A DNA stretch of 64,000 bases from Brasenia schreberi (Eukaryota > Streptophyta > Magnoliopsida > Nymphaeales > Cabombaceae). Each line of letters opens with the position of its first letter. The stretch's first letter is position 1. Below, piece by piece: positions 36,106 to 48,299 of this stretch. A model generated the notes under the pieces. That model saw only the letters and a program-made list of their open reading frames with translations. It made no database searches and had not been told where the DNA came from. The DNA lies in contig JAYKKT010000036.1 of assembly GCA_036023115.1 (NCBI GenBank), positions 4,799,501 through 4,863,500 of the forward strand, read 5' to 3'. The translations under genes and the position numbers were made by a program.

Positions 36106-36215
36106 GGTTATTTGACATTAAAACTGAAACAAACACAACTCAAGAAGTCCGTGCTTTGCAAAGTGTGAAGGGTAGTATTTGGATCGACCTGTTTGGACAT
36201 GAAGATCTGTTATGA

Positions 36216-38538
36216 TACTGACAACAACAACAACTAAGCCTTTTCCCATACTAGATGGGGTCGGCTACATGGATTCTTTGTTTTCATAGATCCTTATCTT
36301 GTGCCATGTTAGCAGTTAACTCCCAATAAGCTAGATCGTTCTTTATTGTTTCTTTCCAACACTTTTGTGGTCGTCCTCTACCTCTTTTAATACTTTCCAA
36401 ATTTAGTTTTTCTAACCTTCTTACAGGTTCTTCTTTTGATCTTCTTTCTATATGTCCAAACCATCTTAAACGATGTTATCTCATTTTATCCTCTATTTGT
36501 GTCACTCCTACTTTGTTTTTAATAACCTCATTATGTATACGGTCTTTTCTTGTATGACCACTCATCCATCTCAACATCTTCATTCCTGTCACATACATCT
36601 TTTGTACATGTTGATGATTATCTGCCCAACACTTAGAACCATAAAACATGGCAGGCCTAATTGTTGCTCTATAATATTTAGCTTTTAATTTTAATGGTAT
36701 CTTCTTATCACAAAGAATACCGGATGCTCCTCTCCATTTTAACCCACAGCATTAATTCTATGTTTAACATCTCCATCAATTCTTCCATCACTCTGAAAAA
36801 TTGACCCTAGGTATTTAAAACTTTCCTTCTGAGGAATGCAATATGTGCCAATTTTAATTTCTATGTCCTCTAAAGTAACCAAATACTTAAATTCCATATA
36901 TTTTGTCTTTGTTCTACTAAGTCGGAGGGCTTTGCTTTCTAATGTTTCTCTCCATAGTTCCAATTTTCTATTAACTTTTTCCTTAGATTCCTCCACTAAT
37001 ACAATGTCATCTGCAAATAACATACACCAAGGTACTTCATCCTGAATATGTTTTGTTAACTCATCCATCACCATTATAAATAAGTATGGGCTTAAAGTTG
37101 ATCCTTGATGTCCTTCATAAGTCCTCACACATGTTTTTGCACCATCATACATGTCTCTTATAAGGTTAATGTATGTCAATGAGATACCCTCTTTTTCTAA
37201 AGTTCTCCAAAAAACCTCCCTTGATACCCTATCATAAGTTTTTTCTAGATCAATAAATATCATGTGAAGGTCTTTCTTTTTTGCTCTAAAATGTTCCATA
37301 AGACGTCTCAAAAGGTGAATCGCTTCAATAGTAGATCTGCCCGGCATGAATCCAAATTGGTTGTATGTTGTACTTGATACTTGTCTTATCCTATGTTTGA
37401 TAATTCTTTCTCATAATTTCATAGTATGACTCACTAACTTGATACCTCGATAATTCGCACAATTTTGAATGTCTCTCTTATTCTTATATATAGGTATAAG
37501 TGTACTTGCTCTCCATTCCTCGACCATTTTTGGTTTTTCCATATTTCATTAAATAGTCTTGTGAGCCAAGTGATTCCTATTTCTCCTAGTATTTTCCAAA
37601 CTTCTATAGGAATATTATCTGGTCCTACCGATTTACCACTCTTCATATGTTTAAGAGCCTCTTTGACTTCATTCTTTTGAATACGTCGGTAGAAATTGTG
37701 GTTTATATACTTTTCTGACTTGGCTAAATCTCCTAAACTAATACTAACATCTTTATTTTCATTAAAAAGATTATAAAAATAGTTTTTCCATCTATTTCTT
37801 ATATCATCATTTGCCACTAGAATTTTTTCATCCTCGTCTTTGATGCATCTAACATAATTAAGATCTTTAGTTTTCTTATCTCTAGCCCTAGCTATCCTAA
37901 AAATATCTCTTTCACCCTCTTTTGAGTTGAGTTTTTTATATAAATCCTCGCAAATTTTAGCTTTTGCTTCCCTCATGGCCTTTTTCGCTTCATTATTTGC
38001 TTTCTTATAAGCCTCTAAAGTTTCACTAGTTTTCTTAGCATAATGTAATTTGTAACATGCCCTCTTTACCTTGATTTTATTTTGTACTACTTCACTCCAC
38101 CACCAAGCTTCTTTTTGTGCGGGTACACCTCCTTTAGATACACCTAACACATCTTTCGCCACTTTCCTAATATGTATAGCCATATTGTTCCACATATCAC
38201 ATGGTGTACCAACATAATTCCAAACATCTCCTTGAAGGACTTTTTGTTTAAATATATCTTCTTTCTCGCTTTTGAGGTTTCACCATTTAGTTTGAATAGC
38301 TCGATGCACTCTTTTTTTCTTTGTCTATTTTTTTATTTGTAAATCCATAACTAAAAGTCGATGTTGGGTGGTTAAGCTTTCTCCTGGAATTACCTTGCAA
38401 TCTTTACAACATGCTCTATCTTTTTTTCTACAAATAAAATAATCAAATTGTGTTTGTGATAAGCCACTCTTATAAGTAATTAAATGTTCATCTCGTTTTT
38501 TGAAGATTGTATTGACTATAAAGAGATCAATTTGTGTG
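36216..38538 (-). mobile_element. RTE-clade LINE, 5'-truncated in the endonuclease, decayed
   Basis: Flanked by TGTTATGA at 36208-36215 and 38539-38546, a probable target duplication. The minus strand starts inside the endonuclease (NTIFKKRDEHLITYKSGL, SQTQFDYF, TQHRLLVMDL). It passes through HIRKVAKDVLGVSKGGVPAQ and KEAWWWSEVVQNKIK (38195-37434), then the RT (37347-36739) with [28 protein letters not shown] and [15 protein letters not shown] (catalytic FADD). The C-terminal part ends in the (TTG)n-type tail at 36216-36235. Stops and frameshifts separate the parts. Compared with the copy at 63.6 kb, about 14 codons are missing between VRTYE and HQGSTLSP. Confidence 0.9.
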
Positions 38539-38546
38539 TGTTATGA

Positions 38547-40325
38547 CGCAGACACATCCCAAAATTAACACCATTAGTCTTTGCAAAATATTTAGAAGAA
38601 AATGAAAAATTCAAAAAGTTGTTATATTAGTTACTATGATATGTTCAAATTTTGTGATCAGCCACATGTGTTATTCTAAGTGCATTGAGAAAGTTTGCAT
38701 GATCAACTCGATATTAACGGTTTTGGGTAATTGCTCCAAACGCCAGTTCCAATTTGTCTAGAATCATGAACCATAACCCAACCCACTTCCACCTGATTCG
38801 GCTTACAGTTCTTGATAGCCAGTGTGAATTACAATTCTTGCTTTAACCAAAAACTCAACAAGAAAATTTCAACTCCATTTTGAATCGGCAATTATTGATG
38901 CGGTTCCTTAACTTCCTATTACGGTTCACGGCCCGGTTCTGTGCCCGTTCAAACTGCTCATGCCGGTTTCAAGCGGGACATATTTATGACCAACCCATCT
39001 TTTCCTAAAATCATTTGAAAAAGGTGGTTAAAGGCTTAAAGGGAATTGTTAATTCTTTTTACCATTATGTAGCTTTATGATAAAAAAGAGTAGAATTGAT
39101 ATATGCACACCTATTTTACTATCCATGCATTTTTTTACCATGATTTTGATTTTATCTTTACTAAAATCCGAAAATTACCTTGATACTTATGACTGTTGAA
39201 ATTTTTTCTCTCTATGTGTTCTCATCTTACAGTCGATCATCCCACACCATTTCTCCAACGACCTACAACTCGAAACTCGATCCAATGCATGATATTGAAC
39301 CATCTATCGTCTCATAGTGCTTCGAATCCTATCAAAAAAGAAAAGGAAGAAGGAGAAAAAGAAAGAAAGAGAAAAGGTGGTCGATTCGAAAAAGGTTTAA
39401 GTGATTTGGTAATGTATTTTATTGATTTGATGTATTGTTTCATTGAGATGCGTCACATGCACGTCTCACATGCATCTCTCTGTTGGTAGGAGAGGTGAAT
39501 GAGGCATGTCTCTCTTATCAAAGTGATACGTCTATGCTGCGTCTTTAGTCAAAAGCTTGACATCATTTTTTATTTTCTTGTGTTTTTTTCGTATATTTCT
39601 TGATTTTATTTTTCTGTTTGATTCTTATTCTTATTATTAATTTTTTATTCTTCTTTCTTTTCTTTGATGAGATTCATAAGAGTGTACGTTATCTAGATAT
39701 GAACAAGCAATAACTTTAAGACAAATAAAATGTAAAATGTCAATTGGTACGGTAAAGAGATCCGACAAAAGAGACTCTTACTAGAATTGGGTGTGAGGGG
39801 AGAGGAAATAGTGGAATGTGGTGTGAGAAGAGAGAGAAAGTAATAAGAGGTAGTTTCAAAAAAATATGTGGACAAAAGAGATTCTTATGTTGTTAATTTT
39901 TATTCTTAGTCTTATTATAAAGAGTGATTTCTTCATAGCATACCAACAAAACCTCATAAATCCAGACAGAATATTTTGCAAAAGAAAACTATGTGCAGCA
40001 AAATTAATAATAGGAAAATTGTGAGGTTCTAATTGAATAACCTGATTACTTGGCATGCATTTGTAAAATTTTCATTCACTAAATGCTGGCTCAGACGGTC
40101 TCTATAGCTGAGGCTTGACCCTTGAATGACTACCGTCACACAGCCTGAGGGGACTCGTGTCGTCCTTCACATAACTGCATGCATTTCAGACTCGGCAGAA
40201 CTAGGAAGTTTTGCTGTACAAAACCGTCTGAGGCGTACAACAATAGGTCAAATTAAGACACAATAGCATCACTTAGGGGCTTGAATGCAACACGACACGA
40301 TAACTCGACACAAATATATTGCTGA
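38547..40325. other. Intergenic; degenerate GGTTCC-rich patch at 38.74-38.99 kb
   Basis: 38735-38990 shows the same CCAGTTCC, CGGCTTACAGTTC and GCCCGGTTC words as the TIR family, but I cannot place both ends. The rest is AT-rich with no gene. Confidence 0.35.
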
Positions 40326-40331
40326 TACCAT

Positions 40332-40693
40332 GGTTAGACATGGCTGGTTGCAGTGGCGGATCTAGAATTTTTTGTGGGGTGGGGCGAATTAGGTATAGTA
40401 GCCATTGATTCAATTGTCCCATGTAACTTCTTTGTTGGTTTTACGAGTTTTGAGTGAAGCGGCCGCTTCACCTCGTCTCAATGTAGATCCACCACTAGCC
40501 TAGTTGTGGGTAAATGGTGGCCACCAGTTAAAAACCACCGGTTATGCCTCGATAACCTTGAACCATAATCGTCACCAGCCAGTTCTGATTACAGTTCAAT
40601 AGCCGGAGTCCTCAACTCAGTTATTGAACAGTCCTGGTTCTCTAACGAGTTGAAACACAAGGTTGGCTCGATAATTGACCATGCTTACCATAA
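40332..40693. mobile_element. Short TIR element, GGTTCC-rich family (copy E), with a nested MITE
   Basis: The left end TTAGACATGGCTGGTTG stops at 40350, where a different element (40352-40496) begins. After it GGCCACCAGTTAAAAACCACCGG and related words resume. The right end near 40693 reads, reverse complemented, TAAGCATGGTCAATTATCGA. Confidence 0.4.
40352..40496. mobile_element. MITE with AGTGGCGGATCTA inverted ends
   Basis: The left AGTGGCGGATCTAGA and the right TAGATCCACCACT (12 of 13 bases complementary) bound a 145-bp non-coding unit with a GAAGCGGCCGCTTC palindrome. Related pieces occur at 51.24 and 57.97 kb. Confidence 0.7.
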
Positions 40694-40699
40694 TTCTAC

Positions 40700-41840
40700 T
40701 GGTTGATTCGATCAGGCTTAGAGGCCTACACATTGTCTATTAATCCGAACTTGGTCGACCCTATGTAGGTCCCCACTCGAAGTAGCACGAGAAAAATACA
40801 TGTTCGAGTCCACCTGCTTTTGACATGAAAGTATGATACAACCCGAAACATGAAGTGGCATGCAACACCCAACACGACGAGAAAACAATCAATTGATTTA
40901 AATTTGATTTTTTAGGACGCAATCTGTCTGTTCATGAAATTCCAGTCTCTCTCTCTCAATTTGATTAGTTGCAACTAGTTGACAATGTGCTAGTGAAGAG
41001 CTTACCAACTAAGCTTGGTTCGATGACTTTTCGAGTTAACATCCCAAACCCGACCCACTTAGCATTCTCGATGGGTTTGGATTATGTTTATGCATAGAAA
41101 TTTGGGTTGAGTCGAGTCCACGAATAGGGATAACAACGGGATGTGTTAAGGACAAGTATACCTATACACAACCTTACCCGAACCTTAATGAGGTTGGTAC
41201 ATATTAAAGTTCTCTTTTCTCCCGTACTAGTTTTTTGAGAGCACGAGCGAAATAACATTATTTTTTGTTTTTAAAAAAACTTTAAATAATTTTAGATAAT
41301 TCATGCTATCGAAAAACAATAGATGAACATAAATAAGTCAAGTTGGGTAGGGGTTGTACACAAACACCAACACATTATTAGGTTGGATAAGGGTTGTACA
41401 CAAACACTAGCACAGTTCATAGACGTACCAATAAATGCCTGAAATGTTGAAACCATAATAAACATAGGCTTATCTCCCGTCCTTATGCCAACGTTCGGAT
41501 GGTGATGCCAGACCCAATTAATTTCGGATTCCTTAAGTGAGGACAAGGTCCAGAATCCAATACCAGCTGGAGTACGGATCCAGTTTGGCTCCTTTAATAA
41601 AACAGACCAAGGGTACTGGGCCAAAAAACGCATGTGAGCTGGCCCTTGGCCGGGTCTGGGTTCATCCTGTACCGTTTCTGAACAATCCGAGGCCGAGACT
41701 CTTACGCAGCAAACACAACCAAAACATGAAATGGCTGGCGATTTGAACTATAGTGCATATAAGATATATTCATTTATATTACATATAAAGAGAGAGAGAG
41801 GGGGGGGAGAAAAGAGAAAAAGATTCAATCTTGCTCACTG
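40700..41840. other. Intergenic, no gene recognised
   Basis: A 54-bp unit containing GGGTTGTACACAAACAC is repeated at about 41352 and 41406. No coding region recognised. Confidence 0.4.
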
Positions 41841-41843
41841 CTC

Positions 41844-42100
41844 CCAACTGTCACTTTTCAAGAACATAAGTTTAATTATATTATTTTATTGTATACAACC
41901 GAAAAGCAACCACTCTACTCACTCACTCAAGCCCAATTGTCACTTTTCGAGAACATAAGTTTAATAATATTGTTCTATGTATACAACCGAAAAACAATCA
42001 CTCTACTAACTCACTCATGCCCAACTGTCACTTTTCGGGAACATAAATTTAATAATATTATTCTATATATAAAACCAAAAAGCAACGAGTGAGTATGACA
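41844..42100. repeat. Three tandem copies of an 87-89 bp unit
   Basis: Units start with CCCAACTGTCACTTTTC at about 41843, 41932 and 42019 and share GAACATAAGTTTAAT, TATACAACCGAAAAGCAA and CTCTACT.ACTCACTCA. The third is cut short. Confidence 0.9.
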
Positions 42101-42129
42101 CCGATCGATAAGAACAAATTTTCATATAT

Positions 42130-42835
42130 ATATAGGCTAGCTTGGTTCGACCCACCTTAGCCACCAGGGCTAGACGGTTTTGGCCATTTTGCCCGACTCC
42201 TAACATCAGCCAAAGATCCGGTCTATCATTTTTCCAAGGCCAAGCTAGCCCAGTTTGACATCCCTACCCAAATTTTATTTACAAGGCTTTTCTTACGGGA
42301 AAGATAAACCCTAGTATGATTTCCTTAGGTGACACGAATCCTCCACATATTCAATTATGGCAAGTGCATGCTTAGTGTTCATGTGCTAAAGAGGTCGACC
42401 CAATCACAACCAAATTCTTTTCGTCTCGCTTCGGGTGGTTTTCCGTGTCAAGTCTACTATTATTAGCAAGTTTGTTTTTTCATGTCATGTGATTTCGTGT
42501 TCATGGCCAACCTGAACATGACTGGGTTCTTTTCATCACTTTGTCTGGACATAAACCTTAACACATAAATATACGTGGTTGATGGCGAGACACACTCTAT
42601 ATGCTTTTTTTTTCGGCCATGAGCCAACTGAACCCGACACAATCAAATCAGACACAGAACCAGAGATCACCCAGTTCGATTCCGATTCTACCTTTTGTGG
42701 AACTGGAACCATACCGCCACTTCTTTTTTTCAACTTTCAAATTTGTTTATGATAGCTTCTGGTTCCGGGTTATTTATGTCTCAAACCGGTACAGGCTGTT
42801 TCCAACCGGAACCAGACATGTCTAGACATGGTCAC
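42130..42835. mobile_element. GGTTCC-rich family remnants (copies F and G)
   Basis: 42140-42245 has CTAGACGGTTTTGGCCATT and GGTTCGACCC words. 42614-42828 has many AACCGGAACC words and ends AACCAGACATGTCTAGACAT, the reverse complement of the family's left end. Left boundaries are unclear. Confidence 0.4.
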
Positions 42836-42858
42836 ATTCATTTTCAGAATGTTTCTCG

Positions 42859-43128
42859 TTAGCAATCCATGACTCGCATCCGGATCCGATCCTCTTGTGC
42901 CCAAACAGATTTAGTGGCTATACGATAGGTGTGCATGCAAACAATTAGCTTCACAGACACTGTTGCTTAGACGTATATATATATATATATGTATGTATAT
43001 GTATAAATAGGTGCTTAGCAATCCATGACTCGCATCCGGATCCGATCCTCTTGTGCCCAAACAGATTTAGCGGCTATACGATAGGTGTGCATGCAAACAA
43101 TTAGCTTCACAGACACTGTTGCTTAGAC

Positions 43129-43135
<7 letters not shown>
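42859..43135. repeat. 156-bp tandem duplication ending in (AT)n
   Basis: TTAGCAATCCATGACTCGCA occurs at 42859 and 43015. The copies agree through TTGCTTAGACGTATATATAT with one visible difference (TTTAGTGGC versus TTTAGCGGC). The unit includes the 42.97 kb AT stretch, so an AT tract was probably the slippage or recombination point. Confidence 0.95.
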
Positions 43136-43222
<87 letters not shown>

Positions 43223-43302
43223 ATATATATATATATATATGTATGTATATATATATATATATATGTATGTATATATATATATGTATATATGTATATGTAT
43301 AA

Positions 43303-43382
<80 letters not shown>

Positions 43383-43390
43383 GTGTGTGC
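43128..43390. repeat. (AT)n/(GTAT)n microsatellite block
   Basis: About 260 bp of AT dinucleotides interrupted by ATGTATGTAT units, ending in GTGTGTGTGCGCATG. Open frames here are artefacts. Confidence 0.95.
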
Positions 43391-43559
43391 GCATGTAGAT
43401 GCATCGCCTCAATGTGCTTGCTTTCACTCACTTTCCAATTATTGGCAAGTTGTTCTGAGACAGACATAAGACAAGTTATCTTCTGGGTTTGATTGGGTTG
43501 TCGCTATCATGGCTCTTCAAACATGTAGAACCATCCATCTTTTAAGATGGACGAGAGGA

Positions 43560-44760
43560 AGCTTTATGATTATTAGTTGTAGATGGGGTTAGGTTCGTGT
43601 CCACCCAGATCCAACCCGACACAGAGTGATTGGGATTCTGAATGTCAGGGACGAGTTCGGGCTGGGTCCAGAATCGCCACCCCTTTTGTATAATAATTCG
43701 GGTTTGCCATACCCTAACCAAATGCATAGATCAGGGATTCGGGTATTTAAGAAAAAAAGGGTATATGCTCTATTTGAACTTTAAATAATAATGGGACGGT
43801 GAGGAGACGGGCTTTTTGTTAATGGGTTGGATAAATGGATATTCTGGTTATGTCCGATTACTGCGATTCAGTATTAAAAACCGTATCCAAATACTAATCA
43901 ATTTGGATCTGGATTAAACTTGTTAAGATATATCAAACTGATATAGGAAGCTGATTAAACCGTACCTTCTGGATATGGTTTTGGCCTTCCACGTCCAGCT
44001 TTGAATCCAATTCTAATCCGATCCGTTTAAAGTCCCTAACTCTGTTAGATATGGCACATTACTGCTTGCATCTGTTTAGGACATGGTGGTGTCAACAACA
44101 CGTGAACGTTTTAATGGTTGCAACATCTCCCATTAGACCTGGCCGGTTCTGAGTTCCATCAAAACCTGGAAACTAGTTCCGCACTGGCCTCTTTCCAGTT
44201 CTGCTTCCGATTATGGACCTGGTTAGGCATGTTCAAGGAACCAATTAAACCAAACCAAATCGGCAGTTTGGTCCAGTTCAAAACATAAAATAGTTTTCTT
44301 TGGCTCAATTCTAACAAGAAAAAAATTGTGATTCGGTTTGTGATTGTAAGATTCAAACCAAATCCGACCATCCTTTATATGTCTGTGTAGATATATATAT
44401 ATATATAAAAGAATGACTTAGAACTGATAAACCAAACCATTTGGTTTGATTCTAGTGGTTTGGTTGGGGCTACGGAAACATTTAAGAGTCAATTTTCTAC
44501 CTCAACTAGCTGAGATCAACATCAAGAAAAATAGAAACATGGAACATTATGGTTCTGTAGAATGAGCATGCAGTTTCATAATTAGGGCTAGGGGTGAGCA
44601 TTGTTCGGTTAAAATTGAATAACCCAACCCAACCCAAACAAAATTTTTGATTTGGTTCGGTTTGATTAGATATCTGTTTGGTTTCAGTTTGCAATTTATT
44701 CAAAATTCAGTTTGTCGGTTCAATTTCCTAGGGCCCAAATCCGAAAAAATCGAATTCAAA
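43560..44760. mobile_element. Cluster of GGTTCC/GGATCC-rich family remnants (copies H-K)
   Basis: Patches at 43560-43740, 43850-44060, 44133-44372 and 44595-44760 are rich in GGATCTGG, CCAATTCTAATCCGATCC, TTCGGTTTG and related words. The 44133 patch starts TTAGACCTGGCCGGTTCTG like the other family ends. Between them is ordinary AT-rich DNA. No genes. Confidence 0.4.
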
Positions 44761-45120
44761 ACATGAACATATGTCATGTTACAAGGCCTCTTCCCCATAG
44801 CATCTTACCTATGTAGTTGCAATTCAAGGTTGTTGCCTCATATGATCTACTTGCATTGAGGAATTAAGAGATGATGGCTAACAATTGGTTATCGAGCAGG
44901 GTCGATCTACTTATATTTAGGGGATCAATCACACAATTGGTTATCAAACGAGTCTGTTTTAACTATGTGAATCCTTATTAATGGATGTGCTTCAATAACT
45001 TTGTTCTTATTAAATTATAGCGACTATTCTGACGCTCAATATGGTGATGCGTACTCCAACTATCTTATATAATTACATGAGGTGGAAGTTGGTTCTTTTG
45101 GTTAGCGGGAAATTTTTATG

Positions 45121-45226
<106 letters not shown>

Positions 45227-45337
45227 TGAACCTAGGTAAAAAAAAACCCATAAAGAACTCATCATAATTGTTCAATCTTTGAGATGAACGGTTGAAGTAA
45301 TACATCAAATATCATTTAATGCACCTAGTGGTGATGC

Positions 45338-45371
45338 CCTATCTAATATGGGAAAAGGCTTAGTTGTTGTT
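45338..45371 (+). mobile_element. Ultra-short 5'-truncated RTE LINE insertion
   Basis: CCTATCTAATATGGGAAAAG and GCTTAGTTGTTGTT are the last 34 bases of the LINE. They are flanked by CTAGTGGTGATGC (45325-45337) and CTAGTAGTGATGC (45372-45384), a 13-bp target duplication with one mismatch. Confidence 0.8.
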
Positions 45372-45384
45372 CTAGTAGTGATGC

Positions 45385-45925
45385 ACTAAATGAAAAGTAT
45401 AAAAATACAGCAATACTTTCAATTCAAATCTTCACTGTTGATCATACCATGATGTCTTTTGATTTTTTATTTTTATATGTCCTCTATATATATAGCGTGT
45501 GTGATGCATGCGCATTACTACTACGTATGAAAGTAGTAGTAAGATAGCTATATCATAGAGACAAGCTGCAAGCAGGTTGGAGTCATCTTCGGTCTGCTCA
45601 CTTTAGCAGTTGAGAATATATATAGCGTGTGTGATGCATGCGCATGTGTGTATAACTCTCTGTCTGTCTCTATGTATGTATATGTGTGTGTGTGAAGATA
45701 GTGTGTACAGGAAATTTTATACGTATGAAAAAATATACTTATCATATAATAAGAGATGAGTAGTAGGTCCTAAATACATTTAGTTCAAGCCTGCTTTAGG
45801 TCCCATTGAAAACTCTCTTGAGGCGTTGGCTTGAGGAGGAGGGTATCCTCAGCGGTCAAGTAGCTGAAGGCCTTTCACTATCTTCCGAGCATTGATCAGA
45901 CATTTTTACCTTTGAACTAGTAGCA
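45385..45925. other. MATH-BTB gene 3' flank
   Basis: A 30-bp repeat ATATATATAGCGTGTGTGATGCATGCGCAT occurs at about 45484 and 45615, 131 bp apart. No gene was recognised before the BTB C-terminal remnant. Confidence 0.5.
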
Positions 45926-47019
45926 AATATTTTGTCTCAATCTGTTCCTCAGACGTTTAGTCCCTCCTGAAACATTTCAACGATCAACTCCCTGTTGGAA
46001 AAACGAACCAAGCTCATCTTTCAGATCATGTATCTTCTTGAAGTCAAACAGGAAAGCCATGCACCCTTACTTCAACTTGTTAAGTCTGTACAACCAAGCA
46101 TCATTCAATCTCTCGAGAACGTTGGATGAGTTTATATCCTCCAGTAGGCTCTCCCCACAGGCTTTCTTCAGGTCTCCGATGTCGTACTTGTCAGCCGCAG
46201 CCACCAACTGCAACCGGTGTTTCAAAAACTCACTCTGTTTGACCTCTCCATAGATGTAACCGAGGAAGGCAGAGCATGACTCCATGGACATGTCACCAAT
46301 GTTGATAGTAGAAGATTCTCTCTCTTTGAGGTTATGCAGAAACACGCTCTCAAAAACTGGAGAACTTGCTGAGAGAACAGATTTATGTGCTTTAAGAATG
46401 TCGTTGGACGTGTTGATGGTTATGTCGGCATGAATTCCCTCGTGAAGCATCCGCGACAGACAGTGAAGAGTGCCTTTGTTCATAACAGTTTACATTGGTC
46501 CTTCTGTATACCATGCAGGAGTAGCTTCACCACCCTGAAATGAAACAGAAACATGTTCAGTTTCTTATTGAGATCTAAAATATGGATGAATGTACTTGTA
46601 AATGCATTTTATGGGAACCAACTGAGTTATGATACTCACACTTGAAGAAATCTTCAGGTCCAGAAATTCTACATCGATGATGTATCTACCATAAGTTGTC
46701 GCATCAATAGGCCATAAAAAGTCATCACCAGCTTGGAACAATCTGTCGTTGATTACTGCAAGAATGCCAACAAAGGAATCATACACGTCTACAAAGCACC
46801 AGATCATAATGATGCACAGGAGTAAACTTCAATACTTAAACATTCATCATCAGCAAAGTTTAAGAAAAGGTAAATAAAAATTTGGGACCTTTCGTTCCAG
46901 ATACATGGCTACCCATCTAAGTGAGGCAACATACCACAACACGGAAATACTGGTGTAGACACAATTTCTTTCTCTTCCTTTGTGAGACTTGTTTTCTTCC
47001 ACTACCATCTGTTCATGGT

Positions 47020-47280
47020 AACAACAACAACAATAACTAAACCTTTTCTCATACTGGATAGGTCGGCTACATGGATTATTTATTTTCATAGCTTCGATCA
47101 TGTGCCATGGTAACAGTTAACATTATTGTTTCCTTCCAAATTTTTTGTGCTCTTCCTCTTTTTAGTTTCTTCTACCTTTTAACCGGAGCTTCCTTTCATC
47201 ATCTTTCTATATGTCCAACCCATCTTATATGATTTTCCCTTATTTTCTCTTCATGATTACACTATAATGAAATATTTCTG
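47020..47280 (-). mobile_element. 3' fragment of an RTE LINE in the MATH-BTB intron
   Basis: Plus-strand ACAACAACAACAATAACTAAACC, GGTCGGCTACATGGATTATT and ATATGTCCAACCCATCTTA match the LINE 3' end at 36.2 kb. It is truncated after about 260 bp. Confidence 0.75.
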
Positions 47281-47940
47281 GAACAAGATGCCTCAATGAA
47301 GAACCATAGTGCTCAAGTACCCCAGATCAGTCAAGCCAAAGGACACAACACATCACCACATGGTATATTTGGGTATCCAATATAAGCATTTTGTTTACAT
47401 TGAACTAGCTGGTCAATAATGCAAATTCATTCATAATGCTTTTATTTCTCTCAAAACTCCCATAACAGAGAGGGGCCTTTCTTTTCATGATTAATTTACA
47501 ATGCAATAGTCAAGACTTGAAAACCTATCGTGCGTGTGATGAAGTTCTTCCTGGAGCTCCTTCCAATTTATGCTCATAACTCCACCACATGCCGACAAGG
47601 GTGCGTTTGCATCATGTCCTGATGTATCTAATTATGATAAGCAGGATTATGAGTGAGGATACACTAATTACTACCTCCCTCACCCATACTCTTCAAAGAA
47701 TTCCACCAGTACACGGCCATCCAGATATTCTCTTAGATCTAGATGTCAAGAGCAACCTGACACCCCATAGTTGAAAGTCTTAACTGTTTTTTGCAGTTGC
47801 AGTAAGAAAATTGGCCTTGAAGATCTTAAACTCAATGTTCCCGGAGACCAAATTCAGCATGAATGACCTCTCCAAATCTATGGACTAGAACATATTCTCA
47901 CGTGATTCTAAAGATGCCTCATACATATATGAAGCATAAT

Positions 47941-48210
47941 TTACAAGTTGTTGTTTCTAGAGCCTTTTGGGATAAAAGTCCAGAAACTTATTTTCGTTGA
48001 CTCATCTTTCCGAGGAAAAGGAAAAGCAGATTTTGTTCCCTGTACGCCCAGATTATTAAAAAAATTCAGGTCATTCCTCATTATTATGGCTTTTAGCATC
48101 CTATTTTGCCAGCCAAACTCCCAATATTGTTTTTCTGAGTTTTCATTTTTCAAGTGTACCACTTTAGAAGCCAGGTCCTTAACTTCCAATCTCATGGGAT
48201 TCACATCCAT
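47941..48210 (-). CDS. Unrecognised 89-codon open frame in the MATH-BTB intron
   Basis: The frame has a balanced, protein-like composition (HLKNENSEKQYWEFGWQNRM, FNNLGVQGTKSAFPFPRKDE). It starts with ATG at 48210 and ends at a TAA at 47941. I do not recognise the family. It may be an exon or exon remnant of another gene captured in the 2.5 kb intron, or chance. Its neighbourhood shows no clear splice partners. Confidence 0.25.
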   Translation of the reverse strand: MDVNPMRLEVKDLASKVVHLKNENSEKQYWEFGWQNRMLKAIIMRNDLNFFNNLGVQGTKSAFPFPRKDESTKISFWTFIPKGSRNNNL

Positions 48211-48299
48211 GCTTATACTGACGCCCAGTACAGGCTCTGGGATGGAGGATCCTTGCCTTAGAGTTTACGCTTGGTGGTTCAGCGTTGCTTCATAGCCAA

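Noticed and set aside
41844..42100. Possible CRISPR array from evenly spaced repeats
   Set aside because: Contiguous tandem units of 87-89 bp without unique spacers, in a plant genome.
43107..43492. Open frames up to 116 codons on both strands
   Set aside because: Microsatellite artefacts, same reason.
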